This document shows, piece after piece, positions 18,601 to 26,779 of a DNA stretch of 64,000 nucleotides (the stretch's first letter is position 1; every line of letters begins with the position of its first letter). The notes under the pieces are model-generated. The model was not told where the DNA came from. It did no database searches and worked only from the letters and a program-made list of their open reading frames with translations. Both the position numbers and the translations under genes were made by a program. The stretch is from assembly GCA_003116975.1 (NCBI GenBank), contig BGKB01000083.1:254603-318602 (forward strand). The letters run 5' to 3'. This stretch comes from Aurantiochytrium sp. KH105. Lineage: Eukaryota > Sar > Bigyra > Thraustochytrida > Thraustochytriidae.

Positions 18601-21163
18601 AGTACGCGTTCGCATCAAGAATATCGGTCGCCTCGGGGCTCTCATTTGCGTCTGAAGCAGGGGCTTCGGGTGCAGGCTCTGGAGCAGGAAAGTCGCTCTG
18701 CAAGGCCTCGTCAGCCCCAATGTACATGGGTTCACCCGCTAGCATGGAGGCCTCAATGGGTGCTGCGTCCTTGTCCGGGGCCGCCGTCCAGAGTTTCTTT
18801 GCCTTGATTCTCGTTCCTGGCTTGCCCTCGAGCTCCTTACAGCGCGACTCGAGCTCTCTCGCATTGAGCCTATGCGAGTACAAACTACCGTCTGCGGCAG
18901 CAGTCAGGAGAAAGGCATCGTCGAAGCTTGTTTGCATACCGGTGACCTGGCCCGCACGGCCGTCGTGCACACGAAGTGATGCATATGCTCCGAGTGCTGC
19001 TCGCGAGCGAATGCGGATTTCACCGGTTGCAGAACCATTGATGAAGAGCTGTCCAGACCACGATTTACTGATGAGCGTGCATGGTGGGTATGCGCCCGTT
19101 CCGGGAAGGAACTTTACCAGAGGGTCCTTGTTAAGAAGGTCCGTGCCTTGCTCGTTATTTGCAGCCATTCCGTCATCCGCGGGCAAATTCGGCAACGTAC
19201 GCAAGGGGTACTCGGACCCAAATTCGCACACGTACAAAGGTCCGGCGTCGGCACCATCGAGAGCGAGTGCAAATTGGAGGGTATCGGCAGAGTCCTCGAG
19301 GATGGCGAATGTTAGTACCGCACCGACAGGCAGACTCTGCAGACGTTCGTATTCGATTTGTTGCGGGTCCTCTTCCTCTTCTTGCACGGCCTTGCTCGAG
19401 GTCGTGGTCGTCATCATCGCTGTGGGATCTCCTTCCCCGCCTTCGGCAGCCACGGGCTGTGGCTTTTCGAGCGGCTTAGGGACGCGACGCTTAAAGGTAA
19501 AGGTGCGCAAGGGAAGGTCCTTCAGCTCAAAGGTGTGCGAAGTATCAGGCATGGGCACGGCATTGCTTGGATGCGGCAGGGTGACTTCTATGATTTGACC
19601 TGCGTCACATGCCATGAGGACGCGATCCCCCTGACGTGTCCACTCGAGAGCGCGAATGGTAGAGGGCGTGGTAACGAAACCAAGAGGTTTAAATGTCCCA
19701 TCGCGACGCACGTCGAAAACGAAAACTGTCCCATCACGACCCGCAGTGGCAAGCCGGGTAGCACTTTCGTCAAGGGCGATGGCCGTGAGAGCAGCATTAT
19801 GCGGCTTGGTCGCCATGACAAGGCGAAAACTTCGATTGGCCCTGTCTGCGCAAAGAAGGCGCACCACACCGTCCTCAAAGCCGACAAGTAGAGAGCGACC
19901 CGTCATGTCAAAGATGGCTGGCATCCACAACGTAGCAGTGGCGCTCGTGTTGAAATGCCGCTGAAAGAGGCAAGCGCCTGCAATATAGTCCCAGGCACGC
20001 ACGGAGCAGTCGTCGCCGGCGGTGACGGCGAGATGGTCCACTGGCGAGCTGATTACACCAGCAATGCGGCCCGAGTGGCCCGCACGGAGCTCAATGCATT
20101 CGCACCCGGGCACAATGGGCTCTTCGAGACGGTAAATGCCTCCGTTACGATCTTGGAGAATGAGGTAGTCCTCTCCGACGCAAATCGAGATCGGGACCTT
20201 GCCCTCAACGTGGAACTGCCGGGTCGGCGCGAGTTCAAAAAAGGGATTTTCGTCCGTGACGTCGGCACTGTCGATGGCAGCCATGGACCACCAGCGGAGC
20301 CAGCCGTCCTCGCCCGCGGTGAGAAACTGGCCCTTGGCTGGAGTTTCCGCTCCAATGAGCTCGCAAACGTGAACTTCGCCCTCGTGGGGCAAAAGGTGAC
20401 CGGGACGGCGGACCTCGAGCTTGATGAAGTTGCCGTCCCACAGCAGGAGTGAGCCCGACTCGGAGCCACTGAGGACCTTGCCATCGGGCATGACTGCGTA
20501 CGCGGAGACATCGCTGAGCTCAACCTTGCCGAACTTGCCAATGTCACCCTGCAGCTTTAGGCCTGTGAAGGTGTCTGCCATTTTCCAGAAGCGAATGTGA
20601 CCAAGACCACTGGTCGTGAGGAAGCCGTCCTTGCCAGGAGCAAAGGAAACATTATAGATTTCTTGCGCAAAGGCCTTGTTGCGCAAGATGATGCGCTCAC
20701 TCTCCCAATCCCAGACAGTGAGCAAGAAATCGGGGCTAGCGCCAACAGTGGCAAGTTTATCGCCGCCAGAGCTAAACGCCATGCAGCTGTAGGCGCGTTC
20801 CGTGCCTCCGCGCAGGGTCTTGAGTAGTTTCCGGCTCGGGAACTCGTGGATGTACACATTCGGCTTGTTCCCTTGGCCACCGATAGCAAAGAACTTTCGG
20901 TTTGGGTGTACGCAGACACAACCAATGCCTTGACTGTCAGGACAGAAAAGGAGCTCCGTGGACTTGGCCTGCGTGTCCAGAACCGCGGCGGCGGACCCCA
21001 GCGTGGTCAGCAGCACGCCCCGATCATTGAGCAGGTGCACATTATTCCTCTTTCGGCTTGCAAAGCCAAACCCTTGCTGCACGGCCAGAACACCGCTTCG
21101 GTCAACTTCACATGGCTCGCGAAGGATGTTCGCCCAACCTCCTGCGCCGCTGCTCGTCGTCAT
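15626..21163 (-). CDS. CFAP44: Cilia- and flagella-associated protein 44 (WD repeat, coiled coil)
   Basis: 1845 residues from ATG 21163, close to the human CFAP44 length. Residues about 60-800 hold WD repeats (SPDFLLTVWDWE, GLGHIRFWKM, AGDDCSVRAWDYIAG, AGRDGTVFVFDVRRDG). The rest is helical coiled coil with an acidic stretch (about 1415-1455) and a Gly/Asn-rich insert near 1015-1045. CFAP44 with CFAP43 forms the tether complex that anchors inner-arm dynein f/I1 heads on axonemal doublets. The architecture could also fit CFAP43, but length and the FNEKFLALRELKRRIVER region favour CFAP44. No intron is needed over 5.5 kb. Its presence implies motile flagella. Confidence 0.8.
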   Translation of the reverse strand: MTTSSGAGGWANILREPCEVDRSGVLAVQQGFGFASRKRNNVHLLNDRGVLLTTLGSAAAVLDTQAKSTELLFCPDSQGIGCVCVHPNRKFFAIGGQGNKPNVYIHEFPSRKLLKTLRGGTERAYSCMAFSSGGDKLATVGASPDFLLTVWDWESERIILRNKAFAQEIYNVSFAPGKDGFLTTSGLGHIRFWKMADTFTGLKLQGDIGKFGKVELSDVSAYAVMPDGKVLSGSESGSLLLWDGNFIKLEVRRPGHLLPHEGEVHVCELIGAETPAKGQFLTAGEDGWLRWWSMAAIDSADVTDENPFFELAPTRQFHVEGKVPISICVGEDYLILQDRNGGIYRLEEPIVPGCECIELRAGHSGRIAGVISSPVDHLAVTAGDDCSVRAWDYIAGACLFQRHFNTSATATLWMPAIFDMTGRSLLVGFEDGVVRLLCADRANRSFRLVMATKPHNAALTAIALDESATRLATAGRDGTVFVFDVRRDGTFKPLGFVTTPSTIRALEWTRQGDRVLMACDAGQIIEVTLPHPSNAVPMPDTSHTFELKDLPLRTFTFKRRVPKPLEKPQPVAAEGGEGDPTAMMTTTTSSKAVQEEEEDPQQIEYERLQSLPVGAVLTFAILEDSADTLQFALALDGADAGPLYVCEFGSEYPLRTLPNLPADDGMAANNEQGTDLLNKDPLVKFLPGTGAYPPCTLISKSWSGQLFINGSATGEIRIRSRAALGAYASLRVHDGRAGQVTGMQTSFDDAFLLTAAADGSLYSHRLNARELESRCKELEGKPGTRIKAKKLWTAAPDKDAAPIEASMLAGEPMYIGADEALQSDFPAPEPAPEAPASDANESPEATDILDANAYSIQDDKLKTEEDAKLRVAEVEKDKVRQVIADLRKDFEALVEENERDAPETRLPRDAFDIDNDLIEALMEEGKAQLEEVIKETQWDVNMSKAKLEKLKRFFLNEILVDSISLAAFNEDYIVRSFRTAKFSESLRKAIATLHEVLNDVNGNGAGASGNGTGGSADTGGNGANNGNKSARPETEGGPGSPAAGKRQKKADAATGWEARKAGRRERKLQMSELLETKPDEDADDPVDVAAIEWVLNNMGDYKLKSAENYQVPVHLQVNAAKKYRQSILLAESVQALRMKFNEKFLALRELKRRIVERARVDETRIRAIDEELGEDPGSLGLPLCLDGGEWPEKRLELTPEDMETFLCGSASSSDTMAEQRSRIEVQGPNAFCAAALREVCADAKTSFEKAVWNTKRKQLLFEKSRILERSLESVRAFDSAVYELRKERAQLDADLVAAELRQILLFREQQLLNEFEKKDHALSSKLDSCRQQKSEVLAEITSCQENLAAKKAELAIWQEKDRVIFEEFHTLVGGDANPASAQLLKIFKRKIKRVKQQGDGDSDSEESDSEDDEDYDDEEEDFEEGEPEEERCPDGCDPAIYEKVLELREKRLDQEEVLSGFNKAIDELRKANDRHQGREKQIDKDLKSTVIEIQAFQNEKQRKLNEVDTFVVLRLAQLACLVVPEGSVEEDADADLDAALAAVDNDQDDTIFEEDVPLDSEDVEIVNLKLQLVQARDQLAALDEAAMSNAEDDALIERQDELVGRIRDLELEVRRARISAERTRRHKARLVLPTSIGSSLVFDKHELHDLHAGIGRLLDENCDKKLEFKELHHMQKRLKREKKQKLRDIAALEDKCKDLQLLKFGQVIDLDTIEKMGSSGSTEVSNKAKQQEKKQHAEHASAQKKIGLAQERLLEATRRNSTLLQQIASLTEKQQLLEAELNGANGGASHAAHGLVSHREAQETAKLTQLVKMQSHEIHALKTEIDMLRGNTGNMYANRNQIMDP

Positions 21164-22041
21164 GATGCCCTCCTTGGATTCCTACGAACGTCTTGTGACG
21201 CAAGACGTCTGTGTTGGCGCCGACCAACCTCAACGTCGACGCCAATGAGTTTTCCCGTCACAACGCTCACGATAAAGTGAGAAAACCGAGTTCCCTTTGC
21301 TCTCGCTGGCCTTGCTGTCCTTCGAGAGCAACAACCAAAATCAACAATCAAGCAAGCAACCAAAATTATAACCTTGCAAACAAGAAAATAAGCACGACCT
21401 TGGTCCTTCGTGCTGGCCGACCGACGTCCTCGTCCCTCTTCATCTTTTCCGTGTCAATCGTCCCGCCCAAACTTAGCCAAGGCGCCAGAATCATAAAGGG
21501 TCTAACGGATCTCATCCTTGTCCTAGTTCCCTTTATTCCCCCTCCTTCTTTCTCTCTCCGTCACTTTGGGGAGGTACGCTGCAACACTTTACCAGTACAG
21601 TTTCCTCTTCGTACCGACGTTACATGGTGCTTTAAAGGGGTCTAAGTATAGAGACTCGTAGGGGAACCCCTACACGCTGGAAGGGCGCTCTCTTCGCGGC
21701 GCAAGTCGACCAAAGGGCGGCACCAAGTCGAGTATCCGGCGCCGCGCAAGTGCGGTAAACGAGGATAGGCCCTTGCGCGGCCGCGGACGTTATCACTCTC
21801 TCTCTCTCTTGTCTTCGCTTTCTTTTCTTGGGCGTTGTCCCTTCGCTCGACCCGAGGCGCGGAGACAGATCGGCTTCGTGCGAACGCGCCGTCCGTGGCC
21901 GCAGAGAGCGCCGCTTCCGGGCATCGTCCGCGCGCACGAGGCCTGTGCTCGGCTTTTCTTGGCTTTTCTTGGGTTTCCACTGATCGCTTTGGTTCGAGCG
22001 TGGATACTCATCGAGAGGGCTCGCACGCGGAGACGAAGAAG
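21164..22041. promoter_or_regulatory. Divergent promoter region, CFAP44 / PDI
   Basis: 878 nt between two outward starts. It contains a 16-nt near-perfect hairpin at 21658-21673 (GTAGGGG, AA, CCCCTAC) and a CT run near 21797-21812. No convincing coding frame: a long frame open upstream of the PDI ATG lacks family similarity before that Met. Confidence 0.5.
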
Positions 22042-24021
22042 ATGGGCGTCTCTTGGAGGAGTGCCCTCGCGGCGACGGTGGCTGCGGCGATGGTGTTCGT
22101 CGGCAGGGCCGAGGAGGCGCCGGGAAACTACGAGATTTTCTTCGGTGACGACTTTGACATGAGGCTGTCTGAGAAACTCAACGGCGGCAAGAATGTGCTC
22201 ATGTTGTTCATGGCGCCCTGGTGCAATAACTGCAAGGCTCTCGCCCCCGAGTTCCTCGAGGCCGCCAAAATTATCGAACAGCTGGGGGAAATTGGAGACC
22301 TGAGCCCTACGGTGTTCGCAGAGATTGATGCAGACAACTTTGCAGACATTGGCGCAAAGTACGAGATCGAGGCGTTCCCGACGCTCAAATGGTTCCCCGC
22401 CGGGTCCGACGGCGCGACAGCTGAGCCCTTTGTCGCGGCCATGGATGCCGACGGTATGGTGAGCTTTATTAAAAAACAGTCAATGAAGCCACTGGAACCT
22501 ATTAAGAGCAAGAGCGCTCTGGCAGACTTTCTCGCGCTGCGCGAGACCATCTCGTTCAAGGACGGTCTGACGGTTCTTGGCGCCAAGAGCCTCGATGCCG
22601 CCACGGACGCGATTGCCGCGATTGACGCTGTACGTAAGTCGGATACGGAGGGAATGCGCTTCGCGCTCTACGAGAGCGCCACGCCGCTCGCGGACGTTGC
22701 CGAGATCTTGGGCGAGCCTGTTGGCAGCAATGATGAGGGTCTTATGGTCATTCTCAGCCCTCGCCACGGCGTCCAGTCGTTTCCCCTTGAAAAGGTTGCC
22801 AGTGGCGCGGCAGACATGATTGCCGAGGCTGCGTCGATTCCCAGCGACGTCGTTGAGCTTACCACGGCCAGTATTGCGGAAGCCCTGAACAAGTACGACT
22901 ACGCCGTGATCAAGTTCTATGCGCCGTGGTGTGGTTACTGCCAACAGCTCGCGCCTGTGTACGAGTCTTTGGCTGGCGCCGCCAAGGCGGCAGGTCTCGA
23001 CAATGTCCTGATTGCCAAGGTGGATGCGACCGTAGAGGAAGAGCTTGGCGTCGAGTATGGCATCGAAGGCTTTCCCACGCTCAAATGGATTCGCAAGGGT
23101 GTTGCCTACGACTTCAGCAATGAGCGCCATGATCATCACGCTATGCTCGAGTACATTGTCGACAAAATGGGCCCCACCTTTGACAAAGAGCTGACGAGTG
23201 CAACCAAGGATGACGTGGACGCTTTCTTTAAGGACCACAAGGGCAAGCGCGCAGCGTTTATGCTTCTCGCAGAAGAGTCTGCTTCTGACGAAATCGAAGC
23301 AGCGGCATACGGAGCCAACGCCGCTGTCGGTCTCTCGACGAAGACCTCGACGGAGACAATGCAGGCACTCGGCGTTGAGAAGTTGCCAGCAGCCATTGTC
23401 ATGAATGAGGCCGGTGTGAGCACCACCATTACAGAAGGCGACGTAAGCTTTTCAGACATGGATGATTTGGGCTCGCAACTTAACATTCTCTCGATGCCGA
23501 CCATCTCTACCTTTTCGGACGAGTTTCTGGACGAGGCCATCGACAGCGGCACGGGCAGCATTTACTTTATGATCTGCGACCCAGAGAGTCCGGCGCTCGA
23601 AGTCCTTGAAAAGTTTGCGAGCTCTCGCTCGCGACGTGAAGAGTTGTTCGCGTTCGTTGATCCCCTCGACGAGGAGATGGACTATGCTCTTGAATTCTTT
23701 GATGCGGCTTTTGAAAAGGGTTCGGACAAGGTTTTTCTTCGTGCAGTGAATGCTGCCGAAATTGAAATGGGCGGTGGAATCTTTCCGCTTCGCAATTCGA
23801 ATGGCGAAACCTTCGTATCCGCAAGCGACTTGACTGTTGCAATGCTCGAGACCTTTGCGCAGGATGTCAAGGAGCAAAAGGTAGAACCCCTGCCAGAGCC
23901 CGCAGAGGAATACCCCGCGGATCCCGATGGTCCTTACCGCGATGATTCGTACTATGCTGATGCATCCGCGGACGGCGACGCGTCTGTGGACATGGGCGAT
24001 GCCCTGCACGATGAACTGTAA
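22042..24021 (+). CDS. Protein disulfide isomerase, ER lumen, HDEL-terminated
   Basis: 659 residues from ATG 22042. A signal peptide covers about residues 1-23. Thioredoxin domain a has an unusual WCNNC active site (Cys61-Cys64). Central b-type regions follow, then a second thioredoxin domain with WCGYC (Cys297-Cys300) and a GFPTLKW cis-Pro loop. About 250 further residues form at least one more redox-inactive thioredoxin-like region, then an acidic tail ending HDEL. That signal retains it in the ER, where it oxidises and isomerises disulfides. The order a-b-b-a with an extra C-terminal part differs from classical a-b-b'-a' PDI. The frame extends upstream to 21835, but the signal peptide fixes the start. 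Confidence 0.88.
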   Translation: MGVSWRSALAATVAAAMVFVGRAEEAPGNYEIFFGDDFDMRLSEKLNGGKNVLMLFMAPWCNNCKALAPEFLEAAKIIEQLGEIGDLSPTVFAEIDADNFADIGAKYEIEAFPTLKWFPAGSDGATAEPFVAAMDADGMVSFIKKQSMKPLEPIKSKSALADFLALRETISFKDGLTVLGAKSLDAATDAIAAIDAVRKSDTEGMRFALYESATPLADVAEILGEPVGSNDEGLMVILSPRHGVQSFPLEKVASGAADMIAEAASIPSDVVELTTASIAEALNKYDYAVIKFYAPWCGYCQQLAPVYESLAGAAKAAGLDNVLIAKVDATVEEELGVEYGIEGFPTLKWIRKGVAYDFSNERHDHHAMLEYIVDKMGPTFDKELTSATKDDVDAFFKDHKGKRAAFMLLAEESASDEIEAAAYGANAAVGLSTKTSTETMQALGVEKLPAAIVMNEAGVSTTITEGDVSFSDMDDLGSQLNILSMPTISTFSDEFLDEAIDSGTGSIYFMICDPESPALEVLEKFASSRSRREELFAFVDPLDEEMDYALEFFDAAFEKGSDKVFLRAVNAAEIEMGGGIFPLRNSNGETFVSASDLTVAMLETFAQDVKEQKVEPLPEPAEEYPADPDGPYRDDSYYADASADGDASVDMGDALHDEL

Positions 24022-24537
24022 CAGAGTTAGCTCTGCGAGGTATGGAGTGTCGGAGACGATGAGCCAGGGGAGCACGCAGCATACTACTCTGATTGTGAAT
24101 CAAGTTGGCTCGCATCTCGCGCGCGCGCGCGCACGCACACAGATAAAGAAACAACCAACATAAATTGAAAGTATACGGTTTACTGCTTACTGCTTCCAAA
24201 AAAAAAAATCGGGGGAAGGAAAACGGGAAAATCTTGACTTCCTCATCGAAGGACTGGTCATCTTCCCGCATCGAGGCGTGCAAATTCACGCATGACAGAC
24301 TGAAAAATAGAATCAACGAGCACATGTAGCCGCAGCTTAAAAATAAAGCTTCCCGGTTCTGCCGGCTTCTGCTTCCTAAGTCTCGTATTGATCTTAAAGG
24401 TCGTGGTCAATGGAAGAAGGCCTGACGCGTTTATAGTATACACAAAAGTTGGCTGCGTTGTATCGCCTTGGGCCACCACTTCGATTTCACCATTAGTGCT
24501 CTTTTTTCAGGAATTCAATCATCCGTGGCCATCACGC
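24022..24537. other. Convergent intergenic region with a possible exon
   Basis: Lies between PDI and epsilon-tubulin 3' ends. An alternating GC run sits near 24118-24140. On the minus strand an open frame at about 24258-24506, without its own ATG, reads like protein (EVVAQGDTTQPTFVYTINAS, then FIFKLRLHVLVDSIF). It might be a C-terminal exon of epsilon-tubulin or simply a chance frame. Confidence 0.35.
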
Positions 24538-26116
24538 TCACAGAATACACGGAGGCTGCGCATCTGCAGCGATGCGCTCAGCCTCATCGAATTTGTCGCT
24601 GTAGTCATGTTGCAATGAGGCGAGCGTCTCGAGAGCAACGTCAAAATGACCTTCGTCCATGAAATTTGTGTAGTGATGGATATAGGCTTTCCGACGCGGA
24701 CCGTATAATGTGCGAAATCGCTCTTCCATTCCAGCAAAGACGCCACGCACGCAGGAGTTATTCGCGAGAGAGATCATGGAATGATGCTGATCAGCAGGCC
24801 TCGCGGCACAAAGACCAATCTTGAACGCATCCTGATTCCAGCTAGGAAGCTCGATGTGCTGACCGAGACGCTCGACATTACGATGAATGTCAGCGAGATT
24901 TACCTGACCACGTACCAGCATGGCACAAGCAAGGAAGCGACCATTGACCGGGTCCGTCTTTAAAAGCTGATTTGAGCGCGCCATGGCTCCGGCGAACATG
25001 CGATCGACCTGTTGCTTTTGCGCAACACGTGACGAGCGATCTGGGTCCCCAGCAAGCGGGCTGATGGCCGAGTTGAGAAATTGCATCCGGGGAAAGGGTA
25101 CGAGGTTTGTTGTGAGCTCGCTGAGATCGAGATTCATCTTGCCTGGGAAGCGCGCGCAGCACGTGAGGTTGGAGATCATCTGGGCCGCCACTCCGTTCAT
25201 TTCAGCAAAGGCTTCTCCCCCTTTACTTGATGCTGCTCCAGCACCAAGACGGTTAGGCCGCTGGCCTTTTTGCACCTTGCGACTCTCAATCGTTGAAGCG
25301 GTTTTCGCTGCGTCCATGAGCGCCTCGTTACTCATGGGGAAGACACAGTCTGCGTGTTCACGCAGTTCGTGCAACGCAAAGGCTGCGTTGTATGGCGAAG
25401 TGATGACATCGTCATCCTCTGATCTGTGCGGGACATGTGTATGAGAAAGTAAGCATGGAATGAAAGAAAGGGGAAAAGAGAAAAGGCAGAAGCAGAAAGA
25501 GTCAGTGATAAACAAGGTTCAAAGTTGACGTCAAACAATTGCAGCCACGCCAAAAAAAGAAAACAGGATTGATAACGTACGGAAGGACAGAGCCCGCGAA
25601 CCTAAATTTGCCAGGAAAGTGGTCCGCGAGGATGGAAAGCGTGCGGGATCCAAGACCGGACCCAGTACCACCGCCCGTTGAATGCAGCAAGAAGAACGCC
25701 TGCATCGACTCACATCTCTCCGCCTCGCGTCGGAGCGCCTCGGCGATTCGTTCGGCGTACTCGTTGCCGTAGCCGTGGAAGCCATGGGCAAAGTTGTTGC
25801 CTGCGCCAGACACACCACGGATAAACTCGTGCTCATCAAAGAGCTCGCGAAGAGGGCCACTCAGCGTTTGTGCTAAAACACCTTCTTCCGTGTCGATGAG
25901 CACGGCGCGCGCGCGAAGGCTACTTATTGGCGCATTGACGTCATCAAGGGCGGCGCCTGTGCGAGCGTTGACGTTGCGAAAGTATGTGCTCATGGGCGCG
26001 TCAAAGCACCCGTCTTCGCTCGCTGCAGCGTGTTCTCGCAGCACGCGACCCCAAAAGCTCCTTCCCACCTGATTTCCGCATTGGCCCACCTGGACCGTCA
26101 CCACCTCGCGCGGCAT
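24538..26116 (-). CDS. TUBE1: Epsilon-tubulin
   Basis: Exon 1 is 25581-26116 and exon 2 is 24538-25423, separated by a 157-nt intron (25424-25580; donor gtacgt, acceptor cccgcacag). The start MPREVVTVQVGQCGNQVG matches the family; the upstream open frame does not. Exon 1 has the GTP-binding HSTGGGTGSGLG. The junction gives VLP-SEDDDVITSPYN, which fits epsilon-tubulin (PSGEDDVITSPYN) exactly and fixes the splice phase. Exon 2 has NLTCCARFPGKMNLDLSEL, NLVPFPRMQFL and ACAMLVRGQVNLADI. Epsilon-tubulin is needed for triplet microtubules of centrioles/basal bodies. It is retained only by lineages that build them, supporting a flagellated stage. Confidence 0.92.
25424..25580 (-). other. Intron of epsilon-tubulin
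   Basis: 157 nt, GT-AG on the minus strand, phase set by restoring the conserved PSEDDDVITSPYN. Both flanking frames run a short way into it before stops. Confidence 0.85.
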
Positions 26117-26779
26117 TCTCTTCGCTCGCGCTGCACGCGCGTGCGCACAGGATACGAGTCTCGTGGACGACAAACTCCGAGTCGCTGTAAAAATCACAAC
26201 CGTGAGAGTGCGTGAGGCGTCATCGCCCAAGGTCGAGCTTGACCCGCGAGGAGCTGCTCTTCTTCTTCTTCTTCTTCTTCGTCCGACAACAGCTAGGCCG
26301 GCCACTGACAGAGGCTGCCGATCTTGTTTCTTCTGCCTCGTCGCTTCACATTTCGCGCAGCATGGAATGACTTGCCTCACTAGAGGCAGTTGTTGTCGAT
26401 CGGAGGAGTAAAATAAAAAGCATTGACAGTGAGTTGCTTGTCGCCTTTTTAGAAGACGTCTCCGTTTCAGGATTAGACGCACGCGAACTTGCACGAGCAG
26501 GTCGATGCGCGCACGAGCACCCTCACCTGCCGATAGTCGATAATGCGGATCGGCAATCAGGTATCCCACTCCTTTCTAGTTCTCTTGTGCAGCAAAGTGC
26601 CGGGCTCTGCAAGCAAAAGCTATAGCCTCCTCCAGAGGCTCGGACTCGTAACGTACACATTTTACGGGGCTTAAGAGCCTCGATTTGCAAAGTCGAAATG
26701 ATAGAACGCGGCAGGAAGACTCGACGGAGCGGCGCCGTGAGAGCGACTGCTGTCGTGCAGCGGCCGCAGGGCAGTTCCG
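26117..26779. promoter_or_regulatory. Divergent promoter region, epsilon-tubulin / LRR protein
   Basis: 663 nt. A TTC run at 26258-26280 (GAA on minus) lies 5' of epsilon-tubulin. No tRNA or coding frame could be supported. Confidence 0.45.

Noticed and set aside
21632-21980. Minus-strand frames of about 100 codons in the CFAP44/PDI promoter
   Set aside because: Arg-rich composition, no similarity, and location in a divergent promoter make coding unlikely.
26521-26680. Possible tRNA-like pairing in the epsilon-tubulin/LRR gap
   Set aside because: No T-loop GTTCGA consensus and no consistent cloverleaf could be built by eye.
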